From Phlebiopsis flavidoalba (Eukaryota > Basidiomycota > Agaricomycetes > Polyporales > Phanerochaetaceae), in NCBI GenBank assembly GCA_035772785.1, contig JAOCPU010000001.1, positions 1,798,001 through 1,862,000 of the forward strand: DNA of 64,000 nucleotides, read 5' to 3'. The notes beneath the pieces are model-generated. The model was not told where the DNA came from. It saw only the letters and a list, made by a program, of their open reading frames with translations, and did no database searches. This document shows, in pieces, positions 14,603 through 25,160 of the stretch (the first letter of the stretch is position 1; every line of letters begins with the position of its first letter). Position numbers and translations under genes: made by a program.

Positions 14603-16058
14603 TTATTGAGGGTATCCCGGAGGCGGAACCATGCCCATACTCCTCGGGCGTGAAGGACGCGCTCTCAATCATCACGCCGACACCGACCATTCGCCGAGTT
14701 CTTAAAAATTGCGATTTTAGCTCTCACTCGTATGGAAAGCATTCGAGCTGACTGACCTTGAAGTGATCAATCTCGCCGCTGAACAAGAACCCAAAGCTCG
14801 GAGCAAATCGCTGCTCGAGCAATGCGGCTGACCTTTTCCGGTCGAATCCAGTTGCGCGCGAAAAGTAGCCATCCTCAGATCCCACTTCGCTCCGAGGGTC
14901 GCGACGGCGTCCCGCTTGTTCGGAACGTTCACGACCATGAGGTCGGCTGCGAAGTGATTGAGTCAAGCTTCTCAGAAAGCTTTTGCCCAGTACGTTCGTC
15001 TGGAACATGCCCCTGTGGCTGGAGTTGTGGCGGTCGCAATCCACCCTTGCTCCTTCGTGAAGACGGGAGAGGTGTACTTGGCGTGATACTGGATATTGAG
15101 ATCCGAGACATGCCTGGCTGCTGGTTCTGGTACATAGCTTCGGCCGCCCACAGCAAGGCTTTTTGGTGACAGATTGGAAGATCGATGCAGTCCACATGCG
15201 TGCCGACAAGTCCTATTGGTGAGGGGTTCATGACGCGGACATTGACCGAGTAATCCCGTCCAAGGTAGTCGTGCTCGCGCCACGAGAGCGCTGTGGCCCG
15301 GCGATCCTGACAGCTATACAGGGCAAACGTGAATAATTCTCCGGAACCAATCATTGAACACAGCTTTTCCTCACCTGCATCTGGATTTTGCTCAAGTTAG
15401 CAGCATTCCAGTTTTTGCTGTGAATACGTCCGCTCAAAGCTCCCGTCGTTGTCCACGCTACCTTGCAGCAAAAGCTATACATGCACAAACATGCAACGAA
15501 TTTGGGCGGAAGACCGTGGCCTGATGAGTATATGTAGAATTATTCCAAAGGCCGCGTACCTTTTCGGTGGCGAGTACAGCAGCGAAGTTGTATGATGGTG
15601 GAATCATCTGGCCTCCGAGCTGGAAGGAGTGTGTAACCTGGAACTGCGGGTTCATAGACATGGTCTTCGTAAGGTCCGCACGGGCACCGTCAAACATGAA
15701 GTTAGTCAACAACGTCACTATAGGAATGATGAGGTTCGTTCCGAATTGCACGCCGTTTCAAAATATAATATCAAGAGGGTAGGCCGATGTCGGGACACAC
15801 AGGAGGCTTCGTCAGTCCTCGACGGCTCTATCCCACAAAAAATAAACTAACGCACTCTTGGGCTCCTTCTGAAGAGTCTCAACGGTGCCGGGATTGGGGC
15901 AACTCCAAGCCCTGCCTCCACGCCTGGAGGCGGTTGTACAGGTTCGTCACCGGCGCGAACACGCCAGAAAGACGACGTCGAGGGACCAGCGGGAAAACCT
16001 CTCCATTTTTGATACGACGGGCGCGCAGAGCCCCGGAAAGTGCTGTCGGCGACGCCAT
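14603..16058 (-). CDS. TOM40: Tom40, channel of the mitochondrial outer-membrane translocase
   Basis: Tom40 is the beta-barrel pore through which nearly all mitochondrial precursors enter. The start MASPTALSG is followed by NGEVFPLVP, VFAPVTNLYNRL and WRQGLELP, the usual N-terminus. The barrel then shows NFMFDGARADLTKTMSMNPQ, QVTHSFQLGGQMIPPSYNFA, HDYLGRDYSVNVRVMNPSP, VFTKEQGWIA, VVNVPNKRDAVATLGAKWDL and RFAPSFGFLFSGEIDHFK. The end VGVGVMIESASFTPEE leads, after a frame change, to VPPPGYPQ and a TAA at 14603-14605. Several short introns (for example one starting after the ATEK codons near 15560) and several indels separate these blocks. No targeting presequence is expected. It is divergent from the ABC ATPase gene with about 520 bp between starts. 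Confidence 0.93.
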
Positions 16059-16577
16059 CGTTTCGCGCGGCGCAGACGGCAGCAACGAGAAGGAAGACGA
16101 AGCGGAGAAGGTGGAGGAGGTGGGTTGCTGATGACACGAACCACCCGAGAGAAAGGTGAGTTGTTTTTGTCGCTGTGTGTGAGCGGGACGGGGACGGCGC
16201 GCTTCACCGGCGGACGGCTGGCACGCTGTCGCCAGAGATACCCCGAACAGAAAATTCCCAGAATAGGAGTGACCCTAACCCCAACTTCAAGCCTTCATCC
16301 TCTCTCTTTCCTCGCGGTCGTGTGCAGCGTCATGGAAATACTTGCAGACATACGTGCAAGACACTGTGATACCTGGAAAAGTCCCCACACCCTCTGGCTC
16401 TGCGGTCGAAGCAAGGCCGAGAATAGGAGGATGCGCGTACGTATGATGACGTATCAAAAGTGAGGCTGACCCGCGGCTGCCAGTATGGGGTCACATCTTG
16501 GATATTGAATCGTGAGACCAAGCAGTCGCCTGGATTCGCGTTCTTCTCATCCAAACCACTCACAGTCGCGTCTAAAC
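16059..16577. other. Divergent promoter region between TOM40 and the ABC ATPase
   Basis: About 520 bp without a recognisable gene separates the two opposite start codons. It should hold both promoters. I see no strong TATA box on either strand. Confidence 0.4.
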
Positions 16578-17592
16578 ATGCCCGGTGAAGCTTTGATAGA
16601 GCTCAAGGATGTTGGGGTGTAGCAAAGCGCCTGGACAGCCTATTTTCCAACATGCAAACCTCACCGTGAATGACGGCGATGTGATCGTCCTACAAGGCAA
16701 GAGTGGCAGCGGGTACGTCGACGTCGACGTCTCGTCGTACTCTTAGCATATACTCACAAATATACATCTAACGCTACAGGAAAACAAACGCTACTGAAAT
16801 GCATTTGCGCATCTCAACCTGTACGAGGGTGAAATTACGTACAGAGGAAAGTGCGTACCGACATTTACACCCTCGATTCATCGGTCGAATACTTATCACT
16901 GTTACCTACTAAGGACACCTCAGTCATACGGTAGGCTTACCCACTGCTGTCTGACCGGCTGCTCAATAATTCTATAGGAATACCTATCTTCCGAACGCGA
17001 GTTCTCTACGTTCCTCAGATGGGCCTTCTCTCCTCCCCGGAACCCCTCGAGAGCTTTCTGAGCACCATCTCTAAATTCCACTCGCGAAACTTCAAGTCAA
17101 ACAGCTCGACGCTGGTTTGGCTTTCGGCAAGGGTAGACGAGACGAGGATAACGACAATCCCGCAGAGGTGGCTGAACCTGACCTGAGCAAAACCATCGAA
17201 GTGGGCCAGGCTTGGGGAATCGAAGAAGAGCTTTGGGACCGCAGCTGGAGTAAATCTCAGTGGAGGCGAGGCTCAACGAATTGCGCTAGCCGCTGCTGTC
17301 GGGCTGGGTAACGCTGAAGTACTACTGCTGCTAGACGGTGCGCGAGTCTATGTACGTGCTGGGAGAATGCCACTCACCTTGTTTCATGTAGAGGCCGACG
17401 TACGCTCTAGACGCAGGATCGTCGGAACAGTTGAGAACTACCTCATGGAGAAAGTGAAAGAGGGCAAGGGGTACGTTGAAGGCATTGGTGTGGATTACCC
17501 ACTCCGAGGAGCAGGGCAAGCGCGTTGGGACTAGATTCTTGCGCATCACAGCTGGTGGACTACACGAGGAGGGCCCTCAAGGAAGTGTTTAG
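16578..17592 (+). CDS. Soluble ABC ATPase of the FetA/YbbL-STAR1 type
   Basis: This is a stand-alone nucleotide-binding subunit with no membrane segments. After MPGEALIELKDVGV the protein shows a Walker A motif GKSGSG|KT split by an intron at about 16713-16780. An exon with TPQSYG and RTRVLYVPQMGLLSSPEPLE (the Q-loop region) follows. Then come the signature LSGGEAQRIALAAAVGL, a Walker B stretch EVLLLLDGPTYALDAG interrupted by an intron or indel, and the switch WITHSEEQ. The ending GGLHEEGPQGSV resembles the bacterial FetA family. At roughly 250 residues without introns it has the size of a single bacterial-type domain. In bacteria and plants such subunits pair with an UPF0014 membrane protein (FetB, STAR2/ALS3) linked to iron or aluminium tolerance; no such partner lies in this window. 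The family is seen; the substrate is inference. Confidence 0.88.
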
Positions 17593-17869
17593 CCCATGTG
17601 CACGCAGTGAGCCGTGATTACTTACTACAACTGTCGGTCCGAAGCTCCAGTCCATTATACACATGCGGATATTATTTGCGGGCAGTAATCCTTTCGTGAT
17701 TGTCAGTGTCTAGTCTTAGGAGAACCTGGTCGGCGTCAACATAGTGGGAGATCTGACTTGGTTCAAGCACCATGCCAATGTAGTCGTAGAGTGCCCCCTC
17801 TGGGGCAACAATCCTCTCAAAACCTGCTGTATATAGTTGGAGGCAGATCCGGCGAATTTGAAATTCTTA

Positions 17870-17955
17870 GGACCCTTAGCTCAATCGGTAGAGCTTTTGT
17901 ACTTATGAGGTTAATGTATGCAAGGGTCCCGAGTTCGATGTTCTCGGAGGGTCCA
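17870..17955 (+). tRNA. tRNA-Ile (anticodon UAU) with a very short intron
   Basis: The acceptor halves GGACCCT and AGGGTCC pair perfectly with discriminator A. The D-stem is GCTC/GAGC. The anticodon stem TTGTA/TGCAA encloses CTTATG, giving U33 and anticodon TAT. Ten extra bases after position 37 are read as an intron. The T-stem is CCGAG/CTCGG, but the loop has nine bases instead of seven and one extra T precedes the anticodon stem. These anomalies may be indel errors or signs of a pseudogene. A TTTTT run follows at 17959-17963. Confidence 0.75.
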
Positions 17956-18461
17956 TGCTTTTTCGCCCCTACAGTGCAGTACAGCGTCGTTTGAACGTAG
18001 TGATCATAGTGTCCAGTAATCGCGCAGTCAATTATCGCACTTGAACGTTTTGACTTCGGACATTAATGAGAAAATCTCATTTTTTTTTGTCTGTCAATGC
18101 TCATGCGTTCTTGTTGCATGTACTCATCACTAACCTGCAGTTTACGACACAACTCATCCTGTGATTTGAGGAGGCAGGGTAAGTCTTCGAATGAAGAATG
18201 TGAATCTACCGTAGGTTCTCATGACTGCAAGCGGGGGTAGTTTATCTTTATTGTGATTATTGACGTGGAAACTTTTCTCTGTAAACAGTTTACAAGTATC
18301 ATTCACGCGGGAGATGTCAAGGCATCTAGAACTTACTGAGCTTGAATATTGATGCTTTATACACAGCTGAGTCCTGACCAAGTATCGTATACCTGTTAGT
18401 AGTTACCCATTGTTCTGCGACTTTCAAAATTCGACAAAAAAGCCGCTGGTACAAAACGAAA
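17956..18461. other. Spacer between two convergent tRNA-Ile genes
   Basis: About 506 bp between the 3' ends of the two tRNA genes. I see no gene; a run of nine T lies at about 18080-18089. Confidence 0.5.
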
Positions 18462-18559
18462 TGGACCCTCCGAGGGTTGAACTCGGGACCCTTTGCATTG
18501 TATGCTCCGGCACACGGTAACCACATAAGTACAAAGCTCTACCACTGAGCTAAGGGTCC
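18462..18559 (-). tRNA. tRNA-Ile (anticodon UAU) with a 25-base intron
   Basis: On the minus strand GGACCCT pairs with AGGGTCC, with discriminator A. The D-stem GCTC/GAGC encloses AGTGGTA. The anticodon stem TTGTA/TGCAA surrounds CTTATG, giving anticodon TAT (Ile, AUA codons), with about 25 extra bases after position 37. The T-arm CCGAG-TTCAACC-CTCGG is normal. A TTTT terminator follows. Eukaryotic tRNA-Ile(UAU) genes are classically intron-bearing, which supports the call. Confidence 0.88.
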
Positions 18560-18953
18560 TACGCTCAGAGGCTGCGGTCATGGTAAACATAATCTTTTAA
18601 AGAAAAATCCTAGGGCTCAAAAAAACGTTCAAAATGAGACGGATGCCCAAACCTCCAACCTGAAACTCGCGACGTAGTACGCTGGGAAAACGAATTAGCG
18701 TTATATATAATATGCCATTACAATACATATGACTTCGTACATGTGGCCACAAGCTAGCAACAAATGCTGATGGAAATTGCACGACAATGTTACAGTGAAG
18801 GAGGCAGAAATGTACATATCTTCAGGTGCATCACTGGGGTCATAGGTTTCATTGGTGGGAAATGCGGAGTCTGAGACACTGGAGGAGTGTGCGCCGTTGT
18901 GTATGGTAAAAACAGAAGTCACAAGGTCGGCCAGCGGCCCCCCGGTAAGGGTG

Positions 18954-21612
18954 TCACACCAGCGTGCGTACCAGACCCGCAGCACCGTGGATCCGTTTTC
19001 TTTTTAAAGCCCCGTGGTGCATCGTAGTGGCCGGGGGAACCCCGACGGGTGCAGGTGGCGGAAGCATCTGTGTGATGCGACAGTGCTGGTTCATCCATGC
19101 ATAGATAACCTCCACTGTCTTGAACGTCAGCTGTAACTTGTTCATGACGTTCTGGGCCAGTTGCTTGTGTTCTGTTCGGTAATCATGGTTTGGACAGACA
19201 CCTTGAGATCCTCAGAGCATAGGAACGATGTCTTCACGAACACTTCCAAGTACCAGAGGCCCGATGGTGTCAATGATCGTTTGCATATCTGGCATCTCGT
19301 CCGCCAAAGGTGGCTCAGGCATAGAAGACGGAGCTGGAGGTGGTGAAGCTGGGCGAGAGATGAACATCTGTAACGCCGCGTTCAAAGCCTCCATCTCGGC
19401 TTTTAAACATCTTCATCGTCTCAGCATTCTCGCGGTTTTGTTGCTCGAGCTACGAGAAAATTCGGCGTTAGCAGGGGATGAAAGTGGGAGCTCAGACAAC
19501 AAAGCCTACCACTTCTATGCGACTTCTCATCTCTGTGTCTCTCCTTTTTTCAATCTCGTTACCTCATCGTCGGTTGCTTGCGCTTTCACGGATTATATCT
19601 GCTATTTCATTGTTGTGCCATTCCCTCGATATCACGTCCTCCGCGTTCGATCTCTTTTCTCGATTGGACTGTAGCCGTTTCTTCAACGAGTTTTCTTGCG
19701 CCCAATCAAGTCCTGTGACCGGTGTCTAGAGGGTTCACCGTCTATCACCATTCTTTCTGGGTCGTCTGTCCTTGAAAGGTTCAGTTCTTGTAGTCGTTCT
19801 TCCAATCGATCTTCGAGTGCAATTTTTAAAGCGTTCGAATCGAATTGTACCATCATGTTCTCTCAAGTCAGCAACTTTATCGTCGATTGCGTCGAGCCTT
19901 TCAGCAATTTGCTCGAGTTCCCGTGATGTTGACTTAAATTTCACTGGAAGTGGGCCGTGACGATGTACCAGATTCTGTTGTTGCCGGCGGTACGACCGAG
20001 GCGGAGAGCTTGAGCAGCTCCACAACCATAGGCATAGGGTCGTCTGTTTGAGGTTGTGTCGTTGAGCGTGGTTTCGACGTTTCGGTAGCGCTCCCCGTAG
20101 CTCAGCCATCATCTTGTATAGCTCGTCGACTCCATTTCCCGAACGCTTCCATATCATCGCTCTGAGATCCTTTGTCTGCTTTCGTGCATCCTTCGAACTC
20201 GGGTTGTGCCATGTTGGATTTCGCTCTCTGCCTTTGCCCTTCGAGTCGTCGCTCAAAATGCCGACGTCGAAGCGTGGCCATGATATGTTTGGCATCCCAA
20301 AATTCGGAGTCGACCAGTTTATAGACTGTGGCGTTTAGCTCAACTTGCTGTCGCGCGTGAACTGTTTTTTCTGTGACGTCTACTTGTTTCTGCAACTTCC
20401 CTAGCACAGTTTCGGAGACACTTGCATCCTTTCGGGAGCTTAGGAGGGCTTCAGCTTTACCAGCTCTCGCTCTAGTGTAACGTGTTGCGTACGAATTTGG
20501 ACAGCATCAGAAAGCTGTCTAGTCCACCAAGTTGTATCATTAGACTTGCGGCTCCTCACATGTCCAAGTGCGTACTTACTTGATTCGGTCCACCCATATT
20601 TGAATTTTGTTTTGTCGGGTGAGACCTGGTTCTGAGCCGTCGGACTTGACGACTGGCTTTCTGTCTGCCGGATTGTGCTGAGCGGCTGTAGTAGAAGGCT
20701 GTGGGGACGCGAGTTTCAATGCAGGGGGAGGCGGCGGCATGGATGTATTCATTGCCGGCGAGGCAGAGTGCTTCAGCGATGGTGACTGTGCCGTGGCACT
20801 ACTGGCGAAGCTATTCTGACGGTGTCGTGGGTCTTGGGATCGTGTATCAGGAGCGTTGTATGGGGACCTGTCCCTTTCTCGATGAGGGCTTCCTCGATCT
20901 AACGAGAGGACTTGACTCGGCGCGAGCGCGTTGGGTATATGGGGGCAGTGGTTATTACGGGATAGCGAGGATGAGGATACATGACTTGTCGTGGAGGTAA
21001 CACCCGCCCTCCTCGGTTGCGGCCGCCTCGAGATACAAGTGCTGATGTACTAGCGGATTTCTGCCCAGGGGATAGAGACCGGTCGCCGAGACGGACACTG
21101 TTACTACTCGTGGCGCTGTGGGTCCGATAGACGAAGTGGACGCGGATACGCGGAGGAGCTCTTGTGTCTTTGGATGGAGACGCAGAGGTGCTGTGGCCGG
21201 GACGAAGGAGTACGCGGATCGTCTGTCTGTTTCACCCTCTCTCCCCTCCATTCCCTTCTCCTTCTCTCGACCATACTGCCCGACTCTCACCTCCCTCGTT
21301 CTCGCGAAGTCTAAAGGGAGTCCCTGGTCTTCTTCTATACCATCCCGATCCTTGTCATCGCGCTCCTCGTCCTCTGTGCACAGTTGGCCAAGCCTTGGAT
21401 CTTCCGGGTGAACGAAGTGGCAATGAGCATGAGGGCAGCCCTTTTGTACCGGAGTGCCATCGTTTTCAAACCACTGAAGATGGATCGCCGAGACGGTCAA
21501 AGGAGATGGGATGGGCAAATTGGCAAAGCTCGGTCAGTTATGCAAAGGCGCAGTAGACATCCAGAGGCTTACATGCATCTCCGCTGAGGTCCGCGTTATA
21601 TCCTGATGGCAT
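18954..21612 (-). CDS. Probable CCCH zinc-finger protein with a long coiled-coil region
   Basis: The start at 21612 reads MPSGYNADLSGDA, then an intron (21474-21572), then WFENDGTPVQKGCPHAHCHF and VHPEDP. The Cys-Cys-His spacing of CPHAHCHFVHP fits the second half of a CCCH finger; the first cysteine is not visible, perhaps lost to an indel or at the exon joint. A charged, low-complexity middle (EDEERDDKDRDGIEED and Arg/Pro-rich segments) leads to a heptad-rich region: TQHVTLERELVKLK, KLQKQVDVTEKTVHARQQ, RELEQIAERLDAIDDKVADL and RFERFKN. The C-terminus reads NVMNKLQLTFKTVEVIYAWM and then a Pro-rich tail with LKRKRIHG, a possible nuclear signal. Such proteins usually bind RNA. Many indels are present. 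I do not recognise a specific ortholog. Confidence 0.6.
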
Positions 21613-22116
21613 TTCGTGAATGTCAGATTGCACTTCCAACTGATTGCACCGTCCGTGAGGCCACGAGCGTGGATACGTTGCCCTCCTGGATTTGATTTAC
21701 GCCTTCGGTATATTTTTTAGTAGGGGACTATCTTCCCTGGTAGGAAACCTGGATTCGAATACGAGAAATTCCGAGATGAGGTGCACGAAAGGATGAGCGG
21801 AACCGCAGAATCGTGTTGCGAGGTCACTGAAAGTACTCCGGATACCCGAAATGGCAGGCTTAGATTTCACAGATTTTTTGAGTTCGCGCGTCTACCCACA
21901 CCGGTGGGCGAGCCAAGAACGCAACTTTAGCAAAGGTTTAGACAAGCTATTTTGTCCGTAGGGTTACAAAATGTGTAGAGTTTAAGACGTACTCATTATA
22001 GGTCTGCGAATTCGCTGTCACGAAGTCGCGTTGTAGAATATCTCGCTCGCGTTTACTCTTTTGGGCCATTGACGCTGGACCTCTCTAGCCCCCAATTCTT
22101 CCACCATACGCGTAGC
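21613..22116. other. Intergenic, no gene seen
   Basis: About 500 bp between the start of the zinc-finger gene and the end of SPB4, both on the minus strand. It should hold the promoter of the former and the terminator of the latter. Nothing else is recognisable. Confidence 0.4.
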
Positions 22117-24505
22117 TCATGTCCCCTTCTCGCACACTCCATCATCCATCTCTACTCCTCTTCTTGTCGCCGACCCTGTGCTGTTGCTCTTAGTTGCTGT
22201 TGATGAGGCCAACGTGTTCTTGCTGTCTTTCTTCTGTTTCTTTTTTCCTTTCTTCCTTCTTGTTTGTTTTGTGACTCCAAGCTGCGTTCGCCCTCTTTTT
22301 TTCCGCTGCAAGTTTCTTCTGTCGTTCCTTATCGACAGTGTCAACGGTTCTGCTTGTGCTTTTCAAGCTCTGCAAGGCGGACATGTTTCTTTGGCGCTGT
22401 CGGCATAAGCATATGTGTCCCACTGCATGAAGGTGAGTAGGCTTTCGACGTAAAGACTCATAAAATTCGCTTACGTCCACATCAGGCGTCTTGCCAGTTG
22501 CTAGTGTCAGTGGCTTTCAACTCTGGCATACGTGGTAATCGTAGCAGACCGAAACTCTTGGCGACTCCGACGAGATCGAGGTCCTTTATTCGGGAATACG
22601 TACGACGCTTCATGTTTCGAATAATGCGCGCACGAACGAACGAAACAAAAGCCTTTACTGCCTGTAGACTGTCAGGGTCCTGGGTAAGAGACACGCGTAG
22701 TGTCTAGAGGCACACCTTGTCATGTTAGACCTCTGTCCTTGATTGCAAGCGAGCGAATTTCGCTGGAGTGTGTTTGACAAGCATGGGTCTTCCGCTTCTT
22801 CTTCGTCATGGTTCCGTAGAAGACCATCCATCCGTCGTTAAAGGCTGGCCGCACTTTCAAGGGGATCTTACGGATTGCCAAAAAATCTAGGAAGACAGGT
22901 GAACTTCGTACGTATAGTTGTTCCGAGGTGTTACGTCAACTTACCGACATACTCGTCTCGCGTCCTATACTAAGAACCGCCCAAGCACACGGCGTTTCGC
23001 TTCGGCCTGCTCGGGGCTGTACGTCCGCAACGATGCGAGAAGGTCTTGGGGTCGGAAGGAGCGTCAAACTTGCAGGACGACATCTACGTCGGGAAGGTCC
23101 AATCCTCTTGCCGCAACATCAGTTGCAAGCAAAATTTGAGGTGACGATGGCGTTGCCACACTCGATGCAAAAGCGGCAAGAGTTTTGGTACGTGTCGCGG
23201 GTTGGAGGTGACCATGTAGGGAATAAAGGGCTGTGTTTGATGGTAGGACCGCAGGAAGAATCTATTCCCCGTCCATGGGGAAGTTATTCCACTGAATAAC
23301 GGTAAAGCATCCGATTACGCACTCTATAGAAGTAGTCCACGCAGGCGCACTTGTGCGCGAAATAGACGATGAACCGCGATGACTGCTGTTCTTTGCATTC
23401 ATGTTGTATTACCCGCACCAGCTGAAGAAGCTTTTCGGAGGACGGCAGGTGAGGTAGGTGTGGTATAGGTTTTGTAAACTAGTCGAGGTTACCGACGGTC
23501 AACGAAGTATAAAACAACGGGTATGGGAAAACCCTACTTGGCAGGAATCCGTCGCTCCTCAACTATCTCCTTGACTTGCTTCTCCGACTGCGCGTCAATC
23601 CCTCGCGTTTTGCTCTTTTTGGATTGCACCTTTACGACAACTCCGGGGCGGGATTTCGCAGACCCACGCGGACTAGCTCTGATATTGCGTCGGCGTCTGT
23701 CATGGTAGCACTGAACAAACCCGTCCGCCGCTGTTTCGGTAGATGCGTTAATATGCGCGTAAGGGCTTGGTGAAAGCCAAGGTCAAGAAGGCTTGGTTGA
23801 AGGGATCAGATATAGTAAATTCTGTAAAACAAGATACACACCGATCGGCTTCGTCAAGGACGAGAATTTCAAGCTCTTTGACGTTGACCACATTGCGTCC
23901 TTTGCCAAGTAGGAATTCTTCTACCCTACCAGGCGTTCCAATGACAATATTTGCTCCGGTAGAAATAAAGCGTTGGATGTCTTGAGCGGGCGAGGATTCG
24001 GACGACACAAGAAGTAAAGGCGGCGGGTATTCCCAGTGTGCCTGCCTCTGGGATTCATCCGAGTCTTCACTGTCCATGCTAGCAGGAGGTGGAAGGGGGG
24101 AATGTCGTGCTGAAGGTTGCGAACTTAGGAAAAGATTGAACACAGAATGTATCTGGCTAGCCAACTCTCTCTGCGCGACTGAGTATGTGAGTTTCACATG
24201 GTGAGCCGCGAAAGGCACACCTCGTTGGGCTAATCACCAGCGCGCCAACCTCATTCTTCTTCAGTTTTGTTTCCATCCTTATCATCTTTTCCAGGATGGG
24301 GATGACGAATGCAAGCGTCTTGCCGGAACCAGTCACGGCCTCCACCACGACATCTTTGTTACGCATGAACAACGGTATAGTGGACGCTTGAACAGGAGTC
24401 ATGTGTGTCCTGTGCCCCATAGACTGTATCACATCTAATCTGCGTGGTGCTAAGTGGGTTCTTGACAAGCTTGGAACTAGACGCAATGTAGGTACTCACA
24501 TCCAT
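22117..24505 (-). CDS. SPB4: DEAD-box RNA helicase Spb4 (DDX55), 60S ribosome assembly
   Basis: Spb4 is a nucleolar ATPase needed for late 27S pre-rRNA processing. The motifs read in order: [20 protein letters not shown] (Q motif), [20 protein letters not shown] (motif I), PTR and ELASQ across an intron (Ia), [18 protein letters not shown] (Ib), [10 protein letters not shown] (II) and [11 protein letters not shown] (III, near 23700). [16 protein letters not shown] can be read in shifted frames near 23090-23130. The conserved C-terminal block has [30 protein letters not shown] and RMPELK, the diagnostic Spb4 region. It is followed by a Lys-rich tail ([20 protein letters not shown]). The start is uncertain: I chose the ATG at 24503-24505 because no upstream frame stays similar. 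Several introns and indels occur. Confidence 0.94.
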
Positions 24506-25160
24506 GGCGTTAGCGTCGTCGGTAGAGACGACCACACCCCAGCGAATGCTGTTGAGGTAGCCATTCTCAAACGGCTGATAACGCAGTAGAGGGTGAAATA
24601 GTCCTTGGGCAATCAAAGACGCCGCTAGGAACCCGGCTCCCAACTACCAAACACTTGGAGGGAGAGAGGAAAAGTAATATAGGCGCCGATGCGTGATTTC
24701 CCAGAAGATCGTGGATCCAAATTTGGAATGCCCTGTATTGAACTGCCCGGCACGCGGTGCCACACTTTGCCTTCCTTCCACTCCCTCGTCATCTCCTATT
24801 GTCTGTCTCGTAAACGCCACAATATCTCCTAAGCTCGCTCATTGGTCAGTGGCCGTGGTCCGAGGCCGTGATACCCATGCCGCCGCCACGTGCTTGGTCA
24901 CAGTCAGGGCCGGGCGTTTACTCCTCTGCCGATCGTCCGTGTTACGTTGATCTCACTAATCGACAATCAGAGTCTGGGTACCGTGGCGGCGCCCGCGGTG
25001 TGAGGTGTGCTTCGCGTTTGACGGTCAGGTACACTAGGGTCCACTCCATAAATTGTCGCTAGCTACGCAGCATTCGAGTGAAACCGCCAAATCCCACCTC
25101 CTTCAAGTCCGATCACCATCTCTACCGCAAGCGACATCGTAAACTTGCCTCGAGTCTGAC
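24506..25160. other. Divergent promoter region between SPB4 and the zinc-cluster regulator
   Basis: About 650 bp without a supportable gene. It carries the start regions of both flanking genes, and no TATA box is obvious. Confidence 0.4.
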
